A DNA stretch of 64,000 bases, from NCBI GenBank assembly GCA_964016985.1, contig OZ024826.1, forward strand, positions 45,484,978 to 45,548,977. Reading direction: 5' to 3'. Of the stretch, positions 22,594 to 35,500 are shown piece by piece. A program made the translations under genes and the position numbers. How positions within the stretch are numbered: the stretch's first letter is position 1; each line of letters opens with the position of its first letter. The notes under the pieces are model-generated. The model saw only the letters and a program-made list of their open reading frames with translations. It had not been told where the DNA came from and made no database searches. Source of the stretch: Anodontia alba (taxonomy: Eukaryota > Mollusca > Bivalvia > Lucinida > Lucinidae).

Positions 22594-22741
22594 GCTTCAA
22601 AAGGTCATCTCTATTAAGCACTGTTTGACATCAAACTTATGCAGCTTATTTGGAATAAGCTGATTGGTAACAAGCATATTTTTAAATAAGCAGGTCTTTG
22701 CCTAATACAATATGGTTTTCAGAGCAGGTTTGACTGTACAG
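22594..22741. mobile_element. mariner-like MITE, partial
   Basis: Right terminus GAGCAGGTTTGACTGTACA matches the 7249-7427 element. Left terminus degraded. Confidence 0.5.
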
Positions 22742-22899
22742 AAGAGTAGCCTAGATTTTTAAATGCTGGCTTACAAAAACTACCTTAATAACCTTAAGCT
22801 GGGCCTTTGCAAACAGTGTTGACCCAACTCACATAAATACATATATAAACGTTCAAACCAATAATAACCAATAATTGACAATTTATCTGGAGTCTTAAC

Positions 22900-23090
22900 T
22901 CTTCCTAATCAGAATATCTCATAGTTGCAGATAAGAGGGGTACTCACTTAGTATTTTCTTATTTCTCCATGAAAATATATGTTGTGGGTACTCATTAGAA
23001 GTGCCTCAGTAAGGCACTTCTACTGAGTATCCACGTTTTCATGGAGAAATAAGAAAACTAGCACTACTTTTTGGTTAAAAAAAAAGTGTC
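22900..23090. mobile_element. family K element
   Basis: CATAGTTGCAGATAAGAGGG, TATGTTGTGGGTACTCATTA, paired arm to TTTTCATGGAGAAATAAGAA and GTGTCTTATTTGATATCTGT. Lies 330 bp from the last exon. Confidence 0.7.
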
Positions 23091-23425
23091 TTATTTGATA
23101 TCTGTATGATGTCAACATGAGAAAAGGACAATTATGCCATATCATGAAAAAATCATAGGCCATGATCAGCCTTTGTATTCTCAGTTTGGTCTGGGTATTC
23201 TCTGGGTAACATTTACCTGGCAAATCATGGCATATAAAAATGTCCCCACCCCGCATCTACAAAAAAAAAATGTAAATAAAGATTAAAAATAAAAATGCAT
23301 GCAGCAAATGAGGACAAATTGTTAAACAAAAATAAATCATCCTATATTTGCATGATATAATACATGTTTCTTTTAGAATATTTTGGCTACTCTTCTGTAA
23401 CATCTAAACTACTAGAGTTACCTAC

Positions 23426-23562
23426 CTTTGGATCAATCTTCTTATTGTCCCCATCCTCCTCATCCATTTCAAAGTACATGTCTGTCTTTGTGATGGACAT
23501 GAGACCATTGATAGCTACTCCTGGAGCAATCAGCTTACAAGATGTTGACAGTGCAACTGGGC
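23426..23562 (-). CDS. NBEA: neurobeachin-like exon l (last in window), start of PH-BEACH domain
   Basis: 137 nt, phase 1 in, phase 0 out, acceptor GTGTTACAG, donor GTAGGT. It encodes [52 protein letters not shown]...L.AP......L.IT....YFE.DEED...KKID.K is the first part of the PH-BEACH domain in neurobeachin and LRBA. The family continues with a strand starting LAYTEGLHGKW. I found no exon for that in 1-23425, so either the next intron exceeds 23 kb or the assembly changes locus there. Confidence 0.93.
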
Positions 23563-26500
23563 CTGTAACACAGACACATTATAGAGAATAGAAAAAAAAA
23601 ACAAATTTACCGGTAGGTACTAGTATTCGTACATTGCTTTAATTCTGAAACATCCTAAATTACAACCATATAATCTTACTGCAGCTAACCCTAGCCAGTG
23701 TTGATCTATTAGGAATCTTTCTGTTACCTTAAAGTTTCTCAGTGGAATAAAACATTCAGCTTATTATGTCTAGTTAACAGAAGGTAAAAATACTGCATCC
23801 TAGACTTTATTATACATGTATATGCCAAACATTATTATTACAGTAATGTGATCCGGATGTTCTGTATGAAACCTTGTAGATATTCTCATATCTCCTGATC
23901 CTGCAAAGGTTTTGTGCAGCCCTTTAGTTTAGTAACATCCACACATCCTGATCACATTACTGTAGTTATAATGTGCATTTCTTGCCACCCCATGGTTCAA
24001 AACTCAATAACTCACCAGAGAATTCTTGTTCAAATTCTCTTTCCTCCATCATCAATTCCTCATCAGTGTAGTCAGGCTGCTGAGCTTGTGCTCTTTTGTT
24101 AGCTGCCAGGTATGCATGGAACTCTTCTCGAGCTTGATTAATAGCATCTTCTGTAGCACCTGTAACAAACATAATAAAACTAACAGGACCCAGTTGTTCA
24201 AAACTAACGATGTTCATAGTTAACATATCATTAAAACTCTGATCATTAAAAAATATGGCATATATGGTAATATTTTTGCTGAAAAATGTGGGTAGCTTTT
24301 GCATTTGCAAAAACTAATTTTTGCTGAAAAAATGTGAGTAGCTAACTACTCACATTTTTTTCAGCACAAATACCTGTGAATTAGATATTGTACTTACTAG
24401 AAGTTAACATTTTGACCACTACTGAGCTCATTAAGCTAACCATGCTTTGAATAACTGGGCCCAGAATGCAAAACAAGGCTAGTTGTTATTTTGTATATGA
24501 AACTATGTGTTCTTACATTAACATGCTAACATTTGAGGCCCAGAATGCAAAACAAGCTAGTTGTTATTTTGTATATTGTATATGAAACTATGTGATCTTA
24601 CATTAACATGCTAACATTTGATCTGAATCAAGTGAAAATGTGCTTTGGTTAAATATGCCAATCGTGAAAGCCCATACCAACCTGCATATCTTATCAGGGC
24701 CTTCTCTGTCAGGATCAATGGAAACTGTAGAATATATTCATCTACAGCAAAGGCCCTTATCAGATACTGTGGCTTTGCTGTCTGATCTACCATATTCAAT
24801 CTAATTACCGCACACACCCCTATAAGCGCACAGTCAAGCAATTTCGTAGGCTTCAGATTGCAGTCCGTGTAATATAATCTACTTCTTTATATTAGCATAT
24901 GTTGTAGATACTCTTTTGAATTGCCTCGACTTGTCTTGACAAGCTGAGGCATTTCAAATGAGTACCCATAACATATGCTTTTATAAGCTTGTTGAGGTAA
25001 TTGAAATGAGTACCCACAATATATGCTTTTATAAAGAAAATCAGAACACATATCACATAAGCATCATTAAATACGCCCCTCAGAAAGTCCTCTTCTCATA
25101 TTCCTTTTAAGTGTGCCCTTATTAGAAAAAATATTTTACTACATTTTTCTCTAGTAATTTTGAAAACCTTAGGCACACAGTGTGGTAATTAGGTCAAATA
25201 CGGTAACTTTAATGTTCGCATATGGCCAAGAAAACTTTTCTGATGGCATACCCAATCTGCTATGACTAGCATTTATGAGGGCAAAATCTGTGTAATGAAA
25301 GCTACTAACTGCTGTTTAATTTTATGGTTTAGTGATCATTCAAAACCATGAAAATAGAAAAATGAATAACAAGAACAAATTATACAGCCAACTTACCATG
25401 TTCTATAGCAGCCTTGAGAGCAGCCTCAGGGTGGGTGCTACCAAGAGCATTCCTAATAAATCTCCGTCGGCGTCGAGAATCATCCTCCCATACATCAAGT
25501 TTCCAAAACTCAACATCTCTGAAAACGTAAAAATTTGTTATACAGCAAAGAAATTCCCAGATATTTTATATCTCCATACATGCCAAGTCTCACGCCGTGA
25601 GGAAAAACCTCACGTAATTCTGACGTTTCTCATGGGCTCACGCCGTGAGCGGTAAAACTCACGGAATCGAAAAACCCCATCGAAAAAAAATCTTAAGGCA
25701 CCTTTTTTGTAGACAGTCGCTGTAGTATTGGTTTCCGGATCAATAGAAGTGTATTCCATTACGTTGAATCGAAAGCCGATAACAAGTGTCAAAATAAGTG
25801 CAAAGGTATCCGCATGACCTGTGATGGTGGACGGTGTTGATTCCGCAATAAACATGATAAACAATAGTAATTAAATGATTAAGAAGGTGTTAAATGACAG
25901 ATTGGTCAATCGGACACGCTTTCTGGGTCAACTAAAGATGATCAGTTACGCTTGTGGACGAGATAATGGCATGCGCCAATGATCTGGCTTGAAGAAAAAT
26001 GGGGTTGGCGTATTGTGTCTGGTCTTAGGGTAAGTATTTGTGATAATTAGCGGCCCCTTTTATGTTGTATATTTTTTTTGTTTTGTTTGCAGTAATTGTC
26101 ACATAAAGAATAGAATTAGGGTTGCTCAAGCAGATGTTGATATCTTTATATAAAATGCAGATAATTTTAGTCATAAATCATTCTTAAATTTGAAGTACTG
26201 CCAGTATCATGCCCAAGCGCCCTGCTTCTCCTGATGCAAAAGCATCTCCAGCATCCAAGAAAAAGGCCTATATATCTTTTTGGAAATTAAAGATATTTAT
26301 TTTGATTTTAAAGACATGAATGCTGCAAGAGGGATAAAGTTTGCTGGCCCTCATTATTTAAACACTTTAAAGACTCCTGCAGAAGTCATGCCTTTCAAAT
26401 AAATAAGCTTTAAATTTCGAAAATTACTTCGTATGACAAAATACAGCGCCAAGAAAAAATCTCACAGAATTTTTTGAAATCTCACTTAAATTTTTCTCAG

Positions 26501-29500
26501 ATCTCACAGATTGACCAACTGAGGTTATGGCATGTATGTATCTCCTCTCAAAAACTTTGAAGGCTGCTGTTTTATTTTACTACATCAATAAATAACCAAA
26601 CAAAAGCTCACGTTTTCAATTTAATTCAACTTACACAAGCATTATCTGTTCATTTATGCTCAAGAAGAAAGCTTGAACCACTTGCACGTCCCCCTAAAAT
26701 TATTTTAGTTTGTCTTTCAACCAGTATCTTCAGTACTAACTGCTGCACACACCTTGGAAAACATTTTAATGATGTGTGCCATTTTTAACCCATTTTTGCA
26801 AAATGGACTTGTCTATCTTCACTCTTTGGACGAGCATGTTTTGAAAATAAAGGGTGCCTGATTAGTTTTTATTATTGCCAGTTTTATAGAAATTCCTGTA
26901 TTTAATGCAAACAGCTGTGGCATCTGATCTGGGTCTACACTGTTTTTCAATGTCCCTTTTATGGGATGCTAGGCATAAATGGGTTAATTGCACTTTGTAA
27001 CACTGTGGCAAATAACATGGAAACTCTCAATAAAAATTTTGCAGTATAACAAATTCATTATTTGGACTCTTGACTGGGTGTATGGTATATGTATATATCC
27101 CTTGCCTGCGGAATATGTTCATCCTTGCCTTGATGTTCCAGTGAACATACTTCTCAGGCAGGGAAAAGTACCCATATTCCCTGTTGAGATCCCAACTAAC
27201 TAATAATGTCTTGACTACCTACAAATTATTCATGTACAAAAGCTCAAGTGAATATTTTTGCAATTGGCTGAAAACAATTTAAATCTTTGTATGCACATTT
27301 TTACAATATTTGAAAAACCAAACTTTGTCCATGTACATACACAGTGTATTATGTACATACACAGTGTATTAACTGTTCTGTTTCTGTTAAAAGATACCAT
27401 TATTGAGTCAATATTGCAAATAATGTTGCACTCAAGAAATGCTTGTTACATAAAATAACATCCATTAATATTATCCAATTAAAGCAGAATGTCACCTCCA
27501 GAATCATATTTTTTTATTCCTTGCAAACATATACCGTATTTACCCTAAATATTGGGACACCTCTACTAGTTATCATACATCTCCTAAAAGTTCAAAGAGT
27601 TCATTCTACTAGCTGTTGATATGTCAAAAATATTGCTGTATGTATGGCAAACAGTGAAGACCCTGATCAGATGCCACAGAATGCAGCATTTGATAAGGGT
27701 CTTCAATGTTTGCACAGGCCTGACTGTCCCAATATTTAGGGTTATTACGGTAGTTATTTTTTGCAAGTAAAACCCTCTTAACTTCAATTCACTTCAGATT
27801 CCTTTACAAGAAGAAACCGTAATTTTGATATATTATTTGAGCCTTTTTCATTAATAGTTCCCCAGTCAGAATTCAATATACACAGGAGCTTGCATATTCT
27901 GTATGTAATTTAAACTGGATTACTCACTAAATAAGTAGTTTGCTAAATGATCTAAAATTAGAGAAATGTTTTTGAAATGAACGAGATAAACTTTACTCTG
28001 TTTTTGATCAACAATGTTTCCACCCATTATAAGCAGAAATACAGCTTTTAGCCTTTAGTTCTTCCGCTTGGTGCCTACTGGGTGACCCAGTCTTTAGGAA
28101 GACATTATCCAATGACCTCATACTTCCTGTATTGCATGCTGGGTAAAAATTTCAGCAGATGACAATTCAAACTATATATATATTATTTTTTCCAGAAAAT
28201 AGAATTTGACAGCTCATGCATACTGTCTCCTTGGTAGATAATTTGCAAAATACCAAATCCTATTTTCAAGGAAAAATAAGAAAAATACCATCAGTTTGTT
28301 GTCTGCTAAATCAGCCCAAAAAATGATCAAGGTTATACAGTAAATCCAGCATTTGTTCCCAAAGATGTCACCATTAAAATCAATTTGCTGTTGTGAAGAG
28401 TCCTTCAATGCAGCAGAATTATATACAAGAAAGGGTTGGTTTTATTTGTATTCCTTCACAGAACATATGATTTGGATATTTGTTAGAATTGCCTCACTGA
28501 GGCAATTCTAACAAATATCCAAATCACATGTTTCTAGAATTATTAAATACATTATTCTTACATAAAATCTAATTAATCATCACCATTTGAGAGAAGGTTT
28601 TGTGTCTGTCAAATTATCATTATAATGAATTTTGTTGTTGTATCGAGTGTCGGTTTTAAGAGGGTTGACTGTATCATCACGAAAACATGCCTATATAATT
28701 TTGACCCCCTTAAATCCTACTTTTATATAGTAAAACTGGGGTTGTAGGGGATACATTATTTTTTCTTATTTCTGCTCAAAAACATAGATTGTGGGTACTC
28801 ATTAGAACCGCCTTGCCGAGGCAGTTCTAACGAGTACCCACAATCTATGTATTTAACAGAAAAATGAAAAATATCAGAGTTTTTTATCTGAAACTTATCA
28901 GTCTTTGCAGGTGAAATTTTCTATGTATTTGAATAGGTGTGTTTTCATAATATAAATTATTATTTTGTTTTGCAAATGCTTGTTCCGTATATTGTCTTCT
29001 CAAGCAGGTCCCACTTCATGATTGTGGCCAACCTGGTCAACTTCATATACATTTTTGTAGAGAAATCTTAACTAAAACATAAGATCAAATGATTTCTATT
29101 GTACAGAGTACAAGAATGCCTAAAACTTACTTGTTTTTAATGTCTCCCCAAGCTCCATGCTTATTTGTCAATATATTGATAACTTTGTCCTTCAGTTTAG
29201 AGGCTACTGAATGGTCCCGTCTTTTAGCAGACATTATCAAATGATCACAGAGTTTTTCCTCTTCTCGTCTGTCCAACATCATCTGAGCACACAGTGACTG
29301 AAAACAATGAACATCCACATAATTAACACATAATAAATACATCGCAGTCAGCATTCCACGTAAATCTATATCGGGCCGTCATCGGCCCGTCAGGGTAGCT
29401 GACGGGCCGATGACGGCCCGATGTAGATTTACGTAGAATGCTAGCTGGGATACACTACCTAATGCAAAACTCCAAATAAAAATTGTTCACTCCTATTCAT

Positions 29501-32500
29501 ACACCAGTGAATATCATTGTGAAGCTGCAGGAGTGATGCAAACTATAACCCACATGTATAAGAATGCAATTCAAATTCAAACAAATGTAGTTCCAATGCA
29601 AAATAAATAAATGAATAACAATGTCACAAAACTTAATCCTAGGATGATTACATGCTAATGAAATGTGGCTGTTCAAACCATGTAGCAAATAAAAACGTTA
29701 AACTATAATACCCCACCATTACTGTGTCATGGGCAGATAAATCTGTCAAACATTGAGGAAATTTGCCCATAAGCAATCCAAAACAAGATCTCCACAATAT
29801 CAATGCACATACCAAGTCTGGTGAAAATCCATTGATGTTTACTCAAGTTTTCATCCGGAAACAAAAAACAGACAGACGTACAACTGATGGACAGACACAC
29901 GGACGTCCAACGTGAAACCATAATACCCTGCCACTATCACTTAAATTCAAATTGATGCATCTTAAACTACCGTATTTACCCTTAATATTGTGACACAGTC
30001 TATTCTACTACTTAATGTGTAAATATTGCTGTATATATGACAAACAGTGCAAACCTTGATCAGATACTGTGTTCTGCTGCATCTGATCTGAGTCTACCAC
30101 TGTTTGCAAATGCCTATCTGTCCCAATACTTAGGGTTATTACAGTTTAACAGAATTTGCAGATACAAGATACTCACTTTCAATGTGTTACAATTCCTAGA
30201 AAAAATGCATAATTCAAGTCCCGCTAAAGAAGTCAAGACAAAAACTGAGATGCATATCAATGTTATATAGGAATGTTATTCAATTCCAAAACATGACCAA
30301 GTTTGAAATAAATGAAAAAAGAAATAAAAGAGTGATAAAAATTAAACTGAAGAGTATGTTAAAATGAAACTTGAATGATCAAATATGGAAAAACTTCAAA
30401 CTAATATGTTACAAACTGCAGGAGTTGCATACATAAGATAAACAAGAGGACCATGATGGTCCTATATCGCTCACCTGCACAAACAGATTTGCATACTTAC
30501 TATTTAAGTTTCAGCCAAGTTCACTACTCTAAGATTTTTGTATAAATTTTATAGCCCTGCCCCCTAGTGGCCATGTTTTTTTTAATGCATCATGATGGCT
30601 TACATTGAATCTTGATAGAGGGTCACCAAAGGAACATTTCTGCCAAGTTATATTGAAATTGGTCCAGTGGTTTCTGACAAAAGATTTTTAAAGTGTTTTT
30701 ATATAGCTATATAGGGAAAAGAAGCCCCGTCCCCTAGTGGCCATGTTTTTGACAAATCATGACAGCTTGAACAAACTTGGTAGAGGGTCACCAAAGGAAC
30801 ATTCCTGCCAAGATATATTGAAATCCGTTCAGTGGTTTCTGACAAGAAGATTTTTAAAGTTTTCTGTTTAGATAAATGGGAGAAAATAAGCCCGCCCCTT
30901 AGCAGCCATGTTTTTTGACAAATATATATTGGTCTAGTGATTTCTGACAAGAAGATTTTTAAAGTTTTCTATATAGATATATCGGGGAAAATAAGCCCGG
31001 CCCCCTGGCCACGATGTTTTTTGACTAATCAAAATGGCTTTAACAATCTTGGTAGAGAATCACCAAAGGAACATTTCAACAAAATTATATTGAAATCAGT
31101 CCAGTGGTTTCTGATAAGAAGACTTTTTAAGTTTTCAGTTTTAAAATCTACTTTTAGCTCCTGTGACCTAGACATGCAATGGACTGGAACCATTTGAACA
31201 ACTTTGAAAGAGAACCAACCAAGGATCATTCCTGTGAAGTTTGGTGAAAATCCAATCAGTGATTTAAGAGCAGATGTCTTTTGAAGAAATTTTTTACGGA
31301 CACATAAATGCACGGACGCACGACCGACATAATGTGATCACAAAAGCTCACCTTGTCACTACGTGACAGGAGAGCTTAAAAGAAATTTAAGTAAAATAAT
31401 ACTCATCTGACACATGTGGACATATGTTAAAACAGTTATACCTCAAATTCTGCATGTTTCTGCACGTCTTCAGCCCTCATTCTGTTGAGTATGAAGTCTG
31501 CTTCATTTGCTACTCTAACTATATGGTCCCTTGTTGCATGGGCTAATAATCTACAAATAATACAACAATAATACTGTATTTACCTGGGCTAATTCAACAA
31601 CTGACAATATTTTTTTTATTTTCCCCAGAAAATTGGCTTTGACATTTCATGCAAATTGTCTCCAGCCTAGCAGATTATTAACATGAAATGTCAGGTCTTA
31701 TTTTCTCTGAAAAATAAGAAAATCAATTTTAGAATGTCAGTGCTTTAAGGTTAAATGTCTGTACTCCATCACTCCTTATCATACTGTAATAACCCTAAGT
31801 GTTGGAACAGATAGGCCTTGGCAAACAGTGCAGACCCAGATCAGATGCCACAGAATGTGGCATCTGATCAGGGTCTACAATGTTTGCCATACATACAGCA
31901 ATATTTTAGACTCATCAAGAGGTAGCAGGATGGACTATTTCAAATCTCAGGACAGGTACAGTAAATATCTGAAATGCTGTGACAGAAAGGCAAACAGTGT
32001 AGATCTTGATTATCTGTCCCAATATTTAGGGTTATTACATTAGGTCACAGTGACATAAAGGCATGGCTGATCTTGAATAAGGTAATGCAAGGTATGATCC
32101 CTTAACCTTTCAAGCCGGTCCCAAGAACAGTAGATAACATTTTAAAATTTTCTCATTATCTTAAAATTCTCTTTTTTTTATTTTTCCTAGATTTGATTTG
32201 GGTTTTACGGCCCTTTCAAGAATATTTCACTTATATCGAGCCGATCGTTCATCGAAGGTGGGCGAAAACCGGAGAACCCGGAGAAAAACCACCTGACCAT
32301 CCGTAAGCAGAACTTGGCTTTCCCACATATGACCCGAGCGGGGCTAGAACTTATTTTTCCTAGAAAATAAGTCTTAACATTTCATGTAAACTGGCTGCCA
32401 GGCAGAGGATTCACTTGAAATGTCAAGCATTACTTTATCAGAAAAAGACATAAAAAATCAGACTATTGTCAGTTACAATTTTAAACAGTGCTTTCATGGT

Positions 32501-35500
32501 TAACTTGTTTCATCTACATGTTCAATCTTGTTACAAAAACAACATATCATATGTACCAGAAGTATTTAGACACATTAACTTCTTACTATGCTTGTCCTAA
32601 AATTTGAACAAGTCCATTTTCTTATTCTTATGTCAAAAAACTGCTGGGTGAGTGGCAGTGCAGACCTTGATTAGATACTGCAATCTGCTGAGTCTGATCT
32701 GGGTTTACACGGTTTGCTCAGCAATGTTTGTCTGAATACTTAGGGTAAAGATGGCAGTCACCAACTGTAATCTCCCACTTTGTGACTTTTAGCACTTTGG
32801 ATGATGGATATGGTAAATGTCCTAAAAATTTGAAAACTTTATTCCATACTGTTTTTGCCTAAATTTTGCTTTTTATGTAGCAGTTTTTTAAATTACTTAG
32901 TGGAAATCAGAAATCCTGGATCCTTCAGGAGCAGTCTGACCTGGGTCTGCACTGTTTGCATATGTCAATTTGTCAGACAACTTGTGTTCGAAATTTTAGG
33001 ACATTACTGTAAAAAATTTTAAAAAAATTTTTAAAATTGTTTGTTCTTAGTTTTCTAAGAAAACAGGCTCATGCAAATTGTCTTCTAAAGAATTTGAATG
33101 AAAGGCTGAAGTCTATTTTCTGGGAAAAATCAGAAAAAAAATATCATCAATTTGTCATCTCGGGGATTAAAGTCGTAAAGGTTAAGACAACTATGATCAT
33201 TTTGGAGAATCAAGCTGGACAAACTTACCTCCCTTCACTGTCTGGTTCTATAAAGCCACTTACCTCCCTTCATTGACTAATTCTATAAAAGCCAGCCCAG
33301 CATGTTTCTGGAGAGAATTCTGCCATTCCTGAGAACATAATAACATCACAAGTTCTACAACAGATGTACTCTGCCGTAATGTCACAAGACCTGTGAAAAA
33401 AACAAAGAACAGTTAATTCAACTTCAGTTCTGTCAGGATAAAATTCATGCTTCTAAAGTTTTGAAACAAATCTTAAGGTAATCCCAAATCAATTTACATC
33501 TTAACTGATATGATACAATTAATTAAAGGAGTTTGAAAAAATCATAGATATATACCGTAATAACCCTAAATACATTTGTATTAGGACAGACAGGCTTGAG
33601 AAGACAGTGTAGACCCAGATCAGACGCCGCAGAATGCAATGTCTGATAAGGATCTACAAAGATTTTCCACTCATCCAGCACTATTTATGACACATCAACA
33701 GGTAGTAAAATAGACTCTTTCAAATGTTAGGGCAAGTATGGTAAGGAGTAGGGTGTCCCAATACTTAAGGTATATATATATATTTTTGTTGTTGTTGTAT
33801 TTGCTTTTGTTATTTTATTTTTTTTTTTTTTTTTTCTCTTTTTTTTTAAAATACCATGGTGTCTCCCCATCTCATCAATCCGATGTAATTTTGACATTAT
33901 TTGTCCTGTGCTGACCTTGAAAATGAGGTCAAGGTCACCAAATCTAATCAGCTCTAAAGTTTGTCCCAGTGCCTTGCAAAATTGATGACACTCCTCAAAT
34001 TGTTCAGGAAATATTGTGAACACAAGGAACTGTCACACGGGTGCCAATGCTAACAGGTTTCAGAATGAAACCAAAGTGTCCCCTGCACCAGAGCCCTCCA
34101 CCTCTGGTGCAGGGACATAATGAGTTGTGTCACCTATAAAGGCATCTCAGTCTTTATACCTATACCTAATCCTTAAAGCTGTTAGTTGCTCAAAAATCAT
34201 GTTTATTCCTTGCTTATATATAGTTATTTTTAAAGTAAAAGCCTCATTACTTAGATTTCAATTTACTTCAGACTACTTTTACAAGAAGAAACTGTAATTA
34301 GGGCATTTTATTTGAGTCTGTTTAACTTTAACCCTAGTCCTGCTGAACAGGGATATACCCTGCCTTTGCAAACAGTGTAGATCCAGATCAGTTGGCTTCT
34401 GAAGAAGCCAACTGATCTGGATCTGCACTGTTTGCCATTAAGTATTTGAATTTATAACAACATTCTGGATCAAGTAATCTGACTGGTTGAAAATAAGAAG
34501 TAGGTGTGGCATCTTAATTTATTCAGCAGTTAAGTGACCCGGTCAAAAATCAATATACACAGGAGCATGTGTATTTTCTATGTAATTTAATCTGGTTTAC
34601 ACACAAAAAGAGCTGGGCCCCGGTTGTTCAAAGCGTCGTTAGCTTAACGAGTTCGTTAAGAGTCATTTTGTTAACTGTTTTAGCGGATTCAATATACAAT
34701 ATTCTGATATTTTTTGCTGAAAAAATGTGAGTAGCTTTTGCACTGCAAAAGCTACTCACATTTTTTTTCAGCAAAAAATTTCAGCATATTTGCGTATCAC
34801 TTGATGTAATTTTTAATGAATCGTTAACTCACAATGTCGTTAGCTTTGAACAACTGGGCCCAGTTTGCTAAATTATCCAAAGTGTGAAAAGTGTTTTTGT
34901 TATGGATGAATAAAAAGTTATTCTGTTTTTCAGCAACAATGGTTTAGGTCATTTTGAGCAATTTGAACTATACAGCAGTAATGCAGCATTCAAACTTGGA
35001 GCAGATATTCTCTCTCTTTTTCTTCCAGAGAAAATACTGACATTTCATAACGAGCAGATGAAGTGCCAAGCCTTACTTTCTCAGAACAATCTTTTTTAGA
35101 ATGTCTGCTGCTATTGTGACAGGCACTTTAAGTTTTAAACAAATCCAAGGACCTGGCCCCGAGGTTATAAAACCTTTTTCATGCTCAACTCAGCTGTGCA
35201 TGAAATTTGCCTTGCAAATAAATCTTAAATTTCTAACAAAAAAAACCCTGCAAAATCTATCTTGCTAAACATAGCTGAGTATGAAAATTTCTCTGCTAAT
35301 AAATATGAAAATGTCAAATATTGTTGGCATTTTCATATTTATTAGCAGAGAAAGTTTCATGCTCAGCTGAGCGGAGCATGAAAAGTTTTATAACCTCAGG
35401 GCTAGATCAATACTTGGTGCAGATTCTACATTACCCAGATGTAAACAGCAAAGGCTCAGATCAGCCTGCACCTGTGCAGCCTGATCTGAGCATTTGTGGT

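Noticed and set aside
33727..34023. Minus-strand 98-codon frame in repeat P
   Set aside because: Related copies at 58.9 and 60.5 kb have no equivalent open frame, so it is not conserved coding sequence.
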